DNA of 35,851 nucleotides from NCBI GenBank assembly GCA_002372275.1, contig DFFP01000024.1, positions 20,113 through 55,963 on the forward strand. The letters run 5' to 3'. The notes under the pieces were generated by a model. That model saw only the letters and a program-made list of their open reading frames with translations, had not been told where the DNA came from and made no database searches. Position 1 is the stretch's first letter. Each line of letters starts with the position of its first letter. Positions 8,417 to 16,040 of this stretch are shown piece by piece. This stretch comes from Alphaproteobacteria bacterium UBA3773. Lineage in GTDB: Bacteria > Pseudomonadota > Alphaproteobacteria > RF32 > CAG-239. The translations under genes and the position numbers were made by a program.

Positions 8417-9313
8417 ATGAATACAATTACCAGCGCAGCCTACGAAGAATTTAAAAATCGGTTTAAATTATTTATTGGAAGGAATCCCAACTTAATTGTA
8501 AACACGCTTTCCAATATATTTTCAATGAGGATTATCGGAAATAAGACACATGGTGATTTAGCTGAAATTGGAATATCAGAATTCATTAATCAATTTATGT
8601 ATGATTTTAAAAGTTCTCACGTTGGAAAAGATTTATTTAGAAGTAAGACACATGAAGAAGATATTCTTGTCGAAAGTCTTGTGGGAACTCAAAAGGGGGT
8701 AAAAATACCTATTAGTTTGAAAGCTTATGGTGATGGTCCGTTGCAATTATCAACAGATAAAGAACAGGTTTTCTTCAAATATCTACAACAGCAAGGAAAG
8801 TACATTGAACAGCAGGAGCTAATTAAAAATATTTTGACATCAAAAGAATTTTCCACGCTTTATTCCATAAATGTTATGCCCTTGATATATGATGAAGCTG
8901 ATAAAAGATGTAATATAATGGTATTTGATTTTCAAAAAGCATATCAAAATACAGCTCGGATACTTTTTATTGATAAGAATGAGTATTTTGATGGAGTAAC
9001 AGGAAACATCATTACCTCAAAAGGACGAAAACATCCTATATACCTTTTTGTTGATTCAAATGGACAATATATTTGTGAAGTTCGATATGGGGGAGCATCT
9101 GCTAATGCTTTACAAAGAGGTTTTTGGACACATACGAAAAATGCACTGTCATATTTCGATTCATTAACTAATGGCTGGGTAGATTATTCCTTAAATGAGA
9201 CTCTTGTGAAATTATTTTCAATCGCACTAAATGCATCTAAAGAAGGGCATGAAAAAGCCAATGAAATTTTATTAAAAGATATTGAAAGGCTCAAAGAAGG
9301 AAATGGGATATAA
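8417..9313 (+). CDS. Putative type II restriction endonuclease
   Basis: 298-aa protein directly upstream of, and overlapping, a DNA adenine methyltransferase gene, the usual layout of a type II restriction-modification pair. I do not recognise the exact family. Two segments suggest a PD-(D/E)xK-like nuclease core: acidic residues in EEDILVES near residue 75-85, then IPISLKAYGDGPLQLSTDK near 96-115, where ISLK would supply the (E/S)xK lysine. The start ATG follows GAGAGGA at a good distance. Codon use is AT-richer than the flanking genes (many ATA, AGA, TTA), suggesting acquisition by transfer. A different nuclease or a specificity partner remains possible; the recognition sequence is unknown. 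Confidence 0.65.
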   Translation: MNTITSAAYEEFKNRFKLFIGRNPNLIVNTLSNIFSMRIIGNKTHGDLAEIGISEFINQFMYDFKSSHVGKDLFRSKTHEEDILVESLVGTQKGVKIPISLKAYGDGPLQLSTDKEQVFFKYLQQQGKYIEQQELIKNILTSKEFSTLYSINVMPLIYDEADKRCNIMVFDFQKAYQNTARILFIDKNEYFDGVTGNIITSKGRKHPIYLFVDSNGQYICEVRYGGASANALQRGFWTHTKNALSYFDSLTNGWVDYSLNETLVKLFSIALNASKEGHEKANEILLKDIERLKEGNGI

Positions 9314-10415
9314 ACAGTTTGAATTATTCACTAACAAGCCCAAATTTATACCACAAACAGAAGGTATAAAATATGCCGGATCAAAGTTAAAAATCATCCC
9401 TTTTATAATACAACTTATTTCTGAATTGCCTCAAATAAAGACCGTTTTAGACGGTTTTACGGGAACTACTCGTGTTGCCCAAGCATTTGCCCAATTAGGT
9501 TATGATACAACGGCGAACGATATAGCCGTTTGGTCTGAGGTATTCGCAAATTGTTACTTAAAATCTTCAAAACCAGATAATTATTATCAAGAAATCATAG
9601 ATGAACTAAATAATTTAAAAGGATATGATGGTTGGTTTACTGAAAAATATGGGGGAACTACTTCAGATTCAAAAAAACCATTCCAAATTCATAACACCAG
9701 AAAGTTAGATGCGATCCGAGATAAAATTGAAGAACTCAATCTGGATGTTATTGATAAAAGCGTAATTTTGACTAGTTTGATTTACGCCTTGGATGAAGTA
9801 GACAGTACATTAGGACACTATGTGTCTTATCTTTCAAAATGGTCACCACGCTCATTCCACACCATGGAGATGAAGTTACCAAAGAGATTTGAGCTAACTT
9901 CAGAAAATACTGTCATACGTGATGATATATTCAATACCATACAAAAAAATTCTTATGATTTAGCATATTTTGATCCTCCGTATGGTTCTAACAATGAGAA
10001 GATGCCACCAAGCAGAGTTCGTTATAATTCATATTACCATATTTGGACAACCGTTATCTTAAATGACAAACCCAAATTGTTTGGAAAAGTAAATAGGCGG
10101 GAAGATACAAAAGATACTGTTAACCCATCTGTTTTTGAAGAATATAAGAAAGATACAGATGGACATTTCTTAGCGATGAAAGCGTTGGGAGCGCTAATTA
10201 AACAGACAAAAGCACACTATTTATTGTTATCCTATAGCTCGGGTGGGCGAGCAACAAAGCAGGAACTGCTAGATATAATTGCATCGCATGGAAAACTTAT
10301 ACAGATGACGGAAATAGACTACAAAAAAAATGTAATGGCTAATATGAAATGGACAAATGAGTGGATTAATTCAGACGAAAAATATAAAGAGTATCTTTTC
10401 CTGATGGAAAAATAA
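9303..10415 (+). CDS. DNA adenine N6-methyltransferase, D12 class
   Basis: Transfers methyl from S-adenosylmethionine to adenine in a specific DNA site, here presumably protecting against the nuclease encoded upstream. Motif order is typical of the Dam/DpnII-like (alpha, D12) group: motif X IKYAGSKLKIIPF near residue 23, motif I DGFTGTTRVAQAF near 52 (SAM binding), a long target-recognition region, and catalytic motif IV DPPYGSNN near 228. About 370 aa. An in-frame TTG at 9282 is possible; ATG 9303 is preferred and overlaps the nuclease stop by 11 nt, so translation is probably coupled. Base composition matches the nuclease gene and not the neighbours. Confidence 0.88.
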   Translation: MGYKQFELFTNKPKFIPQTEGIKYAGSKLKIIPFIIQLISELPQIKTVLDGFTGTTRVAQAFAQLGYDTTANDIAVWSEVFANCYLKSSKPDNYYQEIIDELNNLKGYDGWFTEKYGGTTSDSKKPFQIHNTRKLDAIRDKIEELNLDVIDKSVILTSLIYALDEVDSTLGHYVSYLSKWSPRSFHTMEMKLPKRFELTSENTVIRDDIFNTIQKNSYDLAYFDPPYGSNNEKMPPSRVRYNSYYHIWTTVILNDKPKLFGKVNRREDTKDTVNPSVFEEYKKDTDGHFLAMKALGALIKQTKAHYLLLSYSSGGRATKQELLDIIASHGKLIQMTEIDYKKNVMANMKWTNEWINSDEKYKEYLFLMEK

Positions 10416-10489
10416 AATAATTTTATTGCTCTTGCATTTTTATTTATCCTTTAATAATATGCTTTTGAACCAAAAAATAAGGACCAAAA

Positions 10490-11053
10490 ATGTCATCTTT
10501 TATACAATTTATCAAACTCTTTATCTCAGGAAATACCCTTCAGGGCATCAGGTTCAGAACGCTTCTGTCCATCATCATCGCATTTTCTGTTCTGATTATC
10601 GAAATTGCAATGTACAACATATATTGGGATTATATTCCTGATTTTATTCAATATGACTATGATTTTTCAGGCCGGCCTCATAATATTTTCAAAAAAGAAT
10701 ACATCTGGCTGAATATTTTAATCCAAATACTTATTTGCGCTTTTGTGTTTATCTTCAAACACCTTTTGTACAAAACAAAGCGTATTCATCAGCTTGTCTA
10801 TGCCCCGAACAATTGCATCATTCCGATAATAAATAAAAGATTTTCGATGTTTGCGTGGGAAACCGCCATGCTTTTTGTGACCACCGAACAAAGTTATATA
10901 TTTGCCCTAACTGACATTATTGAAAACCCGATGTGCGATGATATTGTCACCCTCATATTTCTGTTTTGGCAGATTATTTTGATTTTTGAATTTCGCTCTG
11001 ATTTAAAAACATTAAAAAACAACCCCCAAAAAACAGCAAAAAAAAGAGCATAA
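10490..11053 (+). CDS. Hypothetical multi-pass membrane protein
   Basis: 187 aa, no family recognised. Hydrophobic segments near residues 23-45, 73-95, 123-143 and 150-167 suggest four transmembrane helices, with a basic C-terminus (KNNPQKTAKKRA). A strong AAGGA lies 6 nt before the ATG. GC content returns to the local average here, so the transferred cassette seems to end before this gene. The stop codon lies inside the hairpin at 11045-11074. Confidence 0.65.
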   Translation: MSSFIQFIKLFISGNTLQGIRFRTLLSIIIAFSVLIIEIAMYNIYWDYIPDFIQYDYDFSGRPHNIFKKEYIWLNILIQILICAFVFIFKHLLYKTKRIHQLVYAPNNCIIPIINKRFSMFAWETAMLFVTTEQSYIFALTDIIENPMCDDIVTLIFLFWQIILIFEFRSDLKTLKNNPQKTAKKRA

Positions 11054-11074
11054 CGATCTTCACCGTTACGCTCT
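11038..11074 (-). terminator. Terminator of the Bor-like lipoprotein gene
   Basis: AGAGC(A)TAACG at 11045-11055 pairs with CGTTACGCTCT at 11064-11074 (one mismatch). On the minus strand the hairpin is followed by eight T (11038-11045), a good Rho-independent terminator for the gene ending at 11093. On the plus strand the T-run is only three, so it may terminate the membrane-protein transcript less well. Confidence 0.75.
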
Positions 11075-11092
11075 TTGATGAAGTTTTCAAAA

Positions 11093-11392
11093 TCAGTTAC
11101 AATAAATGTAATAGCTTTCGGGGGCATAAATTCCCATTGTCATACCATTCATAAATGAATCATAAAATGTCCAATGCGCCTCTATGGCATTAATACCGTT
11201 GACTGGGCAAACATTTTCCAAATTATAGTTATCTTTCTGCCACATTCCCCATAAAAAGAAATGGCTTCTTCCCTTATAGGAGGGCTCTTGTTTAACTTCT
11301 TGAGACGGTGCAAGATTAAAACGCATAATATGGTCACTGCCGCAAGCCGACAATGACAGCGCAAGCCCGAGACAAATCAAAATTTTTTTCAT
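11093..11392 (-). CDS. Bor/Iss-like outer-membrane lipoprotein
   Basis: 99-aa lipoprotein: signal peptide MKKILICLGLALSL with lipobox LSAC, so Cys17 should be lipidated. The body keeps the pattern of phage lambda Bor: a SHFFLWGMWQ stretch, a central Cys (NVCPVNG), an Asn-Gly hydrophobic region (MNGMTMGIYAPES) and a C-terminal YIYC. Bor and Iss are surface lipoproteins linked in enterobacteria to serum survival; whether this homologue acts likewise is unknown. AGAGG lies 7 nt upstream of the ATG. It is a single-gene unit with its own terminator. Confidence 0.75.
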   Translation of the reverse strand: MKKILICLGLALSLSACGSDHIMRFNLAPSQEVKQEPSYKGRSHFFLWGMWQKDNYNLENVCPVNGINAIEAHWTFYDSFMNGMTMGIYAPESYYIYCN

Positions 11393-11533
11393 GTTTATTC
11401 CTCTTACGAAATACCAAGCGCAAAGGTTGGATTATTTTTTTTACCAAAAACGCCTGATTGTTTTTATTTACGAACGTTTATAGTTTGAAATAAATATTTT
11501 TTAATGTCAACACTGATATATAATACTGTACAT

Positions 11534-11570
11534 AAAAAAAGAGCCGCCTTCAAGGCAGCTCTTTTTTCAA
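11534..11570 (-). terminator. Terminator downstream of thrS
   Basis: AAAAAAAGAGC-C-GCCT-TCA-AGGC-A-GCTCTTTTTT palindrome with one internal mismatch and seven T after it on the minus strand, 4-7 nt past the thrS stop. It is symmetrical, so it could act in both directions. Confidence 0.8.
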
Positions 11571-11573
11571 AGA

Positions 11574-12851
11574 TTACAAATCAGCACTTTTGCTTTTAAT
11601 TTTTTCAGCCACACGCGCCATAAAATCAGATAAAGAAATATCATGCACTTTTTCACCGCCTCTCAGCCTTAAAGAAAGACAATCCTTTTCAATTTCTTTA
11701 TCTCCCACCACAACAATATAGGGAATTTTTTGCCGCACGGCATTTCTGATTTGATACGAAATCGTGTTTTCCGAAAGATCAACTTCGGCACGTATATCGT
11801 TTTCAATTAATTTTTCTGCAATTTGATTGGCATATTTTTGATGTTTTTCCGAAACCGGCAAAATTTTAACCTGAACAGGCGCAAGCCATACAGGCAATTT
11901 TCCCTCGCATTGTTCCAAATAAACACCGATAAAACGCTCGATTGACCCTAAAATTGCCCGATGTAACATAATCGGCACTTGCTTTTGCCCGTTATGATCG
12001 ATATAAAACATTCCCCATTTTTGAGGCAAATTCATATCCAGCTGAATCGTCATACATTGCCATTCTTTACCGTTTTTATCAATGGCTTTCACATCAATGG
12101 CCGGCCCATAAAATTTTGCGCCGCCAACATCGATATCATAAGCAATATTTTTTTCTTTCAAGACTTGCAGAATTGATTCTTCCGCCATTTGCCAAACAGG
12201 CTCATTATCAATATATTTATCTTTTTTGCTTTTCAAATCACGAACAGAAAAATAGACCTTAAATTTCTCATAACCGAAAACTTTATTGATATGAAAGCCG
12301 AAATCCAAAACTTTTGAAAGTTCATCCATAAATTGATCGGGCCTGCAGATAATATGTGCATCATCTTGCGTAATCGAACGCACCCGAAGCAAGCCCTGCA
12401 AACCGCCCGATGCTTCATAGCGATAAACATTTCCAAGCTCACAGTACTTAATCGGCAATTCTTTATATGAATGTGGCGATGCTTGATAAATTGCCACATG
12501 AAACGGACAGCTCATCGGTTTTACATAATAAGCTCCCTGTTCTTCTTTACTTTTAAGCGACATATCCATCGGCGGATACATACAATCGGCAAAATGTTCC
12601 AAATGACCGGATTTCTCCCACAACTGTTTTAAACCCACAATCGGAGAATAGACATATTTATATCCGGCTTTTTGATGTTCTTTTTTCCAAAAGGATTCGA
12701 TTTCACCTCTGACGACGGCGCCGTTCGGATGCCATAATGCCAGCCCCGGCCCCACATACGAGCTAAACGAAAACAAATCCAATTCTTGACCGATCACACG
12801 ATGATCATTTTTTGAAAAACCCTGTTTTTCATTTTCTTTAATACTTTTCAT
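11574..12851 (-). CDS. thrS: Threonyl-tRNA synthetase, short form without TGS and editing domains
   Basis: Charges tRNA-Thr with threonine. Only 425 aa; full bacterial ThrRS is about 640. The protein starts right at the catalytic core (DHRVIGQELDLFSF) and contains class II motif 1 (residues 35-70), motif 2 (VYRYEASGGLQGLLRVRSITQ region, Arg144) and motif 3 (PIMLHRAILGSIERF). The likely zinc ligands are Cys115, His166 and His307, and an anticodon-binding domain (WLAPVQVKILP to end) follows. The N-terminal TGS domain and the N2 domain that hydrolyses Ser-tRNA-Thr are absent, and no coding remnant of them lies upstream. The gene has its own promoter and a leader with a Thr-codon cluster (12929-13081). 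A weak AAGG precedes ATG 12851. Confidence 0.93.
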   Translation of the reverse strand: MKSIKENEKQGFSKNDHRVIGQELDLFSFSSYVGPGLALWHPNGAVVRGEIESFWKKEHQKAGYKYVYSPIVGLKQLWEKSGHLEHFADCMYPPMDMSLKSKEEQGAYYVKPMSCPFHVAIYQASPHSYKELPIKYCELGNVYRYEASGGLQGLLRVRSITQDDAHIICRPDQFMDELSKVLDFGFHINKVFGYEKFKVYFSVRDLKSKKDKYIDNEPVWQMAEESILQVLKEKNIAYDIDVGGAKFYGPAIDVKAIDKNGKEWQCMTIQLDMNLPQKWGMFYIDHNGQKQVPIMLHRAILGSIERFIGVYLEQCEGKLPVWLAPVQVKILPVSEKHQKYANQIAEKLIENDIRAEVDLSENTISYQIRNAVRQKIPYIVVVGDKEIEKDCLSLRLRGGEKVHDISLSDFMARVAEKIKSKSADL

Positions 12852-12915
12852 TTTAAATAGACCTTTTCATATAAATTGTTAAACGTTATAAATTGCTTGT
12901 ACGGATAAAATCCGG

Positions 12916-12947
12916 AAAATAAGAAATATCACCGCTCTAAAGCGGTG
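12916..12947 (-). terminator. Attenuator hairpin in the thrS leader
   Basis: On the minus strand CACCGCT-TTAG-AGCGGTG (12947 to 12930), a 7-bp GC-rich stem, is followed by ATATTTCTTATTTT, 10 T of 14. Its left arm starts in the last Thr codon of the leader ORF and its right arm contains the leader stop codon, so ribosome position would decide whether it forms. It lies 78 nt before the thrS ATG. A second small hairpin, CGGAT-TTT-ATCCG, sits at 12902-12914. Confidence 0.65.
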
Positions 12948-13045
12948 GTGGTTGCGGTCAAGGTCAAAACCGCGCACAAAAGTAAAGAACTTTCATTCAA
13001 GTTCTTTTTAAAAAGTGCCAAAATGTCATTTCTTTCGTTTAACAT
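12929..13045 (-). CDS. Putative threonine leader peptide of thrS
   Basis: 38-codon ORF ending in LTLTATTTALER: Thr at positions 28, 30, 32, 33 and 34, all encoded ACC. No Thr occurs elsewhere in the peptide. Leader peptides rich in the regulated amino acid, followed by a terminator, are the mark of ribosome-mediated attenuation (thrL, trpL and others in proteobacteria). The promoter at 13053-13081 places transcription start at about 13045-13046, so the message would begin at or within a base of the ATG. Such leaderless translation is known for the trp leader of Sinorhizobium. No Shine-Dalgarno is visible, in agreement. The open frame extends upstream to 13132, but that part precedes the promoter. 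An internal TTG start at 13000 would also include all Thr codons. Confidence 0.7.
   Translation of the reverse strand: MLNERNDILALFKKNLNESSLLLCAVLTLTATTTALER
12984..13007 (-). promoter_or_regulatory. Possible pause hairpin in the thrS leader
   Basis: Perfect 9-bp inverted repeat AAAGAACTT / AAGTTCTTT with a 6-nt loop, in the middle of the leader ORF and about 20 nt before the Thr codons. The position suits the pause hairpin that synchronises polymerase and ribosome in attenuators. A further pairing, GCGGT (12954-12958) with ACCGC (12969-12973), lies between it and the attenuator. Confidence 0.5.
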
Positions 13046-13052
13046 AGCGTTT

Positions 13053-13081
13053 AGTCTAATACATTTTCCAATATAAGTCAA
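13053..13081 (-). promoter_or_regulatory. Promoter of the thrS leader
   Basis: Minus strand -35 TTGACT (13076-13081), exact 17-nt spacer, -10 TAGACT (13053-13058). Predicted start is 13045-13046, at the leader ATG. It lies directly after the terminator of the upstream lipoprotein gene, so thrS is an independent transcription unit. Confidence 0.65.
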
Positions 13082-13083
13082 AC

Positions 13084-13112
13084 AAAAAACCACCCGAAAA
13101 GGATGGTTTTTT
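13084..13112 (-). terminator. Terminator of the lipoprotein gene
   Basis: AAAAAACCA(C)CC-loop-GG(A)TGGTTTTTT: an inverted repeat with one mismatch and a T6 tail on the minus strand, 8 nt past the stop at 13120. Confidence 0.8.
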
Positions 13113-13119
13113 GTTTCGT

Positions 13120-13788
13120 TCAAGGCTTCCAATCATATGTCACGGTTACTGTAATATCGCCGGCATTCCCTGACCAAACCGTTTCATTTGTACGTTTCAC
13201 CTCATAAAAATACGTGAAATCGCTGATTTTTTGCCCGTTAATGTGATTATACACATTCATAAAAAATTTAATCAAATACTTTGAATCCAAACCTTGATCG
13301 TCGTCCGATAATGAAAGTTCCGTCACTTCAGCAGCTTCTCTTTCAAAAAGCAACGGCTGATCGACAACAGGTTTGTTTTTGAGCCAAAGTTCTTTTCCTT
13401 CAAACTCAAACGGTAAGTGGTGATAATACACCTCATGCGCAAATGATGTAATATAAACGAGATAATAAGCTTTATAGCGATATGTCCGAACTTCGTAATT
13501 TCCGAATTTCTCAACATCAATCAGCTCATTACGCTTTATTGAAAAGCCATCATTTGCCGTTTTGACGGCATCATCTAATGTAATTGTATCATGATAGCAA
13601 AGACTGTCCGATAAAAGCACAAAATGCGTTAAATCAAATTCATATCTTTGCCCTTCACTATAACAATACACAACACCGTTTTCAACACCATGAACGTCAA
13701 AGTATTCGTGATATTCACACGCTGTCAATAAAAACAGCAATGCCACCATGCTTGCACGGTAAACATTAAAAAATAATTTCTTATACAT
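13120..13788 (-). CDS. Hypothetical lipoprotein
   Basis: About 222 aa. N-terminal signal sequence with hydrophobic core (ASMVALLFLL) and lipobox LTAC, so probably anchored in an envelope membrane by its lipidated Cys. The rest is rich in Tyr, His and acidic residues (for example YYHHLPFEFEGKELW) and shows no domain I recognise. The frame opens with TTG at 13794, but ATG 13788 is the natural start; no clear Shine-Dalgarno is present. It has a terminator of its own. Confidence 0.7.
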   Translation of the reverse strand: MYKKLFFNVYRASMVALLFLLTACEYHEYFDVHGVENGVVYCYSEGQRYEFDLTHFVLLSDSLCYHDTITLDDAVKTANDGFSIKRNELIDVEKFGNYEVRTYRYKAYYLVYITSFAHEVYYHHLPFEFEGKELWLKNKPVVDQPLLFEREAAEVTELSLSDDDQGLDSKYLIKFFMNVYNHINGQKISDFTYFYEVKRTNETVWSGNAGDITVTVTYDWKP

Positions 13789-13953
13789 AAGCAAGTAAGT
13801 AATTTTAGTTCAGTTTTATTATGTCTTTAAATTATTATTTTGTCAATATTTTTTTATTTTGTGACAGTACATTTCATACACTCAAAATTAACCGAAACTT
13901 TATGAATGAAGAATAAAAAAGGAATCGCTTGTAAAATATTTAAAGAACACCCG

Positions 13954-14619
13954 ATGACTGATATTTTCAAAAATAAAACGCCTGATTTTCAAAAACTACT
14001 AAAATTCGGTTTTATAAAAGAAAACGATTTATACATCTATACGGCGCTTATCGACGATTCTCAAATGACATTATCGGTTACAATCGACAAAGAAAAAAAC
14101 ATAAAAACAAAAATTACCGATAATGATTTCGGTGAGGAATATGTGCTTCATTTAATGCCGGAAAATACGGGTGAATTTGTCGGCAAAATTCGAAGTGCTT
14201 ATCAAGAAATTTTACACCGCATTGCAGACAATTGTTTTCAAACAGAAATTTTCAAAAGCCCGCAGGCCAAAGAAATCATCTCCTATATTGAAAATAAATA
14301 TATGTGCTCACCTGAATACCTTTGGCCGAAATTTCCGAACAATGCCATCTGGCGACGCGCCGACAATCAAAAATGGTTTGCCGTTATTTTAACCGTTTCG
14401 GCTGAAAAATTAGGGTTAAAAAATCAGGATACGTTAGAAATTCTTGATTTGCGTGTAAAAGAAAAAGAATTAGAAAACCTGATTGACGGTCAAAAATACT
14501 TTCCTGCCTACCACATGAATAAAAAACATTGGCTGACACTTTGCCTGAACGATTCCCTTTTAACTGACGAAATCAAACACCGAATCGATGAAAGCTACCT
14601 ATTGGCTTTGAAAAAATAA
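13954..14619 (+). CDS. MmcQ/YjbR family protein with an extra N-terminal domain
   Basis: 221 aa from this start. The C-terminal half (about 125-221) carries the YjbR pattern: PEYLWPKFPNNAIWRR, KWFAVIL, a basic LDLRVKEKELENLI region and PAYHMNKKHWLTLCLND. This is a cyclic fold sometimes proposed to bind DNA, without a settled function. The N-terminal half (residues 5-100, PDFQKLLKFGFIKENDLYIY onward) is a separate domain also found fused to YjbR in other bacteria. An ATG at 13906 would add 16 residues; the start at MTDIFKN is preferred because it begins the folded domain. It converges on ugd, with 13 nt between stops and no obvious terminator hairpin. Confidence 0.78.
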   Translation: MTDIFKNKTPDFQKLLKFGFIKENDLYIYTALIDDSQMTLSVTIDKEKNIKTKITDNDFGEEYVLHLMPENTGEFVGKIRSAYQEILHRIADNCFQTEIFKSPQAKEIISYIENKYMCSPEYLWPKFPNNAIWRRADNQKWFAVILTVSAEKLGLKNQDTLEILDLRVKEKELENLIDGQKYFPAYHMNKKHWLTLCLNDSLLTDEIKHRIDESYLLALKK

Positions 14620-14632
14620 TTTTTTTTCAAAT

Positions 14633-15949
14633 TTAAGAAACCGTTTTAAAAGTTTGTCCGATGCAAGAATAGTCAAATCCTTTTTCAAATGCTTCATTTG
14701 AATTTAACATATTTCGGCAATCTACAATTTTTTGAGAGCGCATCAAAGATGACAACTTGTCCAAATCAGCCTTTTTAAATTCCGGCCATTCCGTTAAAAC
14801 GGCCAAAACATCAGCCCCGCGCGCTGCTTCATACATATCGGCAGCATACGAGATTTGATTTCCTAAAATCTTGCGCGCATTTTCGCTTGCTTTCGGGTCA
14901 TATCCCGTAATTTTGGCACCTTTTGCAATCAATTCCTGAACAATTTCAAGAGCCGGACTTTCTCTGCAATCATCCGTACCTTCTTTAAATGCCAATCCCC
15001 AAACAGCAATTTTCGGATCTTGAATATCTTTGACCTGCTCTAATATCCGATGCGCCATCTGCTTTTTACGTGCCGCATTTTTTTCAATCACATTTTCGAT
15101 TAAACTGAGATTCACCCCGGCTTTGCGAGCCATACAGGCCATTGCCATGGTGTCTTTCGGGAAACAGCTTCCGCCATACCCCGGACCTGCGTTCAAAAAT
15201 CGGTTTCCGATACGTTTATCAAGTCCCATTCCTTTAGCTACTTCTCTGATATCCGCACCCGTTTTTTCGCAAAAATCAGCCATTTCGTTGATATAATGAA
15301 TTTTAACGGCCAAAAATGCGTTTGAGGCATACTTAATGGTTTCCGAAGAATAACGACTGACATATAAAATTTCAGTCTTGCCTTCAAAATACCGGTAGAG
15401 CTCGTGCATCACCTTTTGAGCACGTTGGCTGTTTGAACCGATCACGATTCTGTCCGGATGAAAAAAGTCTTGAACCGCATACCCTTCGCGCAAAAATTCC
15501 GGCACCGAAATCACATCAAAATCGGCTGTCGGATTTTTTTGCCTGATCAAAGCCTCAACCTTATCTCCGGTCCCGACCGGCACGGTTGATTTCACAGCCA
15601 CAACGGTATAATCATTTAAATATTGAGCCAATTCTTCCGCAGCAGCAAAAATATATTTCAAATCAGCTTCTTTTGTGACCGGATCTGGCGGTGTCCCCAC
15701 AGCCAAAATGACCACATCCGCATTTTCGATTCCCTCTTGAAACGAACCGCTAAATCTGATTTTGCCACTCTCAACATTTTTTTTAAATAATGCCGGCAAC
15801 CCTTCTTCAAAAAGCGTGACTTGCCCGCTTTGAAGTGTTTTGATTTTGCTTTCGTCTTTATCAATACAAATCACATCATGGCCAAGCTCTGCGAGCCCGA
15901 CTCCTGTCGGCAACCCGACATAACCTGTTCCGATAACACTGATTTTCAT
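14633..15949 (-). CDS. ugd: UDP-glucose 6-dehydrogenase
   Basis: Oxidises UDP-glucose to UDP-glucuronate with two NAD+, supplying precursors for capsule, exopolysaccharide or lipid A sugar modification. 438 aa, normal. Rossmann motif GTGYVGLPTG at residues 7-16, the conserved VAVKSTVPVGT and PEFLREG stretches, catalytic cysteine in GPGYGGSCFPKDT near residue 259, and the C-terminal NAD/UDP-binding domain (VWGLAFKEGTDDCRESP). AAGGG lies 7 nt before the ATG. The J-domain gene is 91 nt upstream on the same strand. No glycosyltransferase genes adjoin it, so the polymer it serves is unknown. Confidence 0.95.
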   Translation of the reverse strand: MKISVIGTGYVGLPTGVGLAELGHDVICIDKDESKIKTLQSGQVTLFEEGLPALFKKNVESGKIRFSGSFQEGIENADVVILAVGTPPDPVTKEADLKYIFAAAEELAQYLNDYTVVAVKSTVPVGTGDKVEALIRQKNPTADFDVISVPEFLREGYAVQDFFHPDRIVIGSNSQRAQKVMHELYRYFEGKTEILYVSRYSSETIKYASNAFLAVKIHYINEMADFCEKTGADIREVAKGMGLDKRIGNRFLNAGPGYGGSCFPKDTMAMACMARKAGVNLSLIENVIEKNAARKKQMAHRILEQVKDIQDPKIAVWGLAFKEGTDDCRESPALEIVQELIAKGAKITGYDPKASENARKILGNQISYAADMYEAARGADVLAVLTEWPEFKKADLDKLSSLMRSQKIVDCRNMLNSNEAFEKGFDYSCIGQTFKTVS

Positions 15950-16040
15950 AAGATACCCTTTTTAAAGAAGCATAATCGATTGAATAACTGCTTTTCCTTT
16001 AGCACAAAGAAATTTTTAATGCAATCCTTTAATCTGATTT

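Noticed and set aside
10416..10489. Right-hand attachment site matching tRNA-Pro after the methyltransferase gene
   Set aside because: No copy of the tRNA-Pro 3' end was found in this gap.
12852..13050. T-box riboswitch for thrS
   Set aside because: No T-box motif or specifier-loop architecture is visible; a translated Thr-rich ORF fits better.
13046..13132. Upstream extension of the thrS leader ORF
   Set aside because: It crosses the terminator of the previous gene and the leader promoter, so it would not be in the leader transcript.
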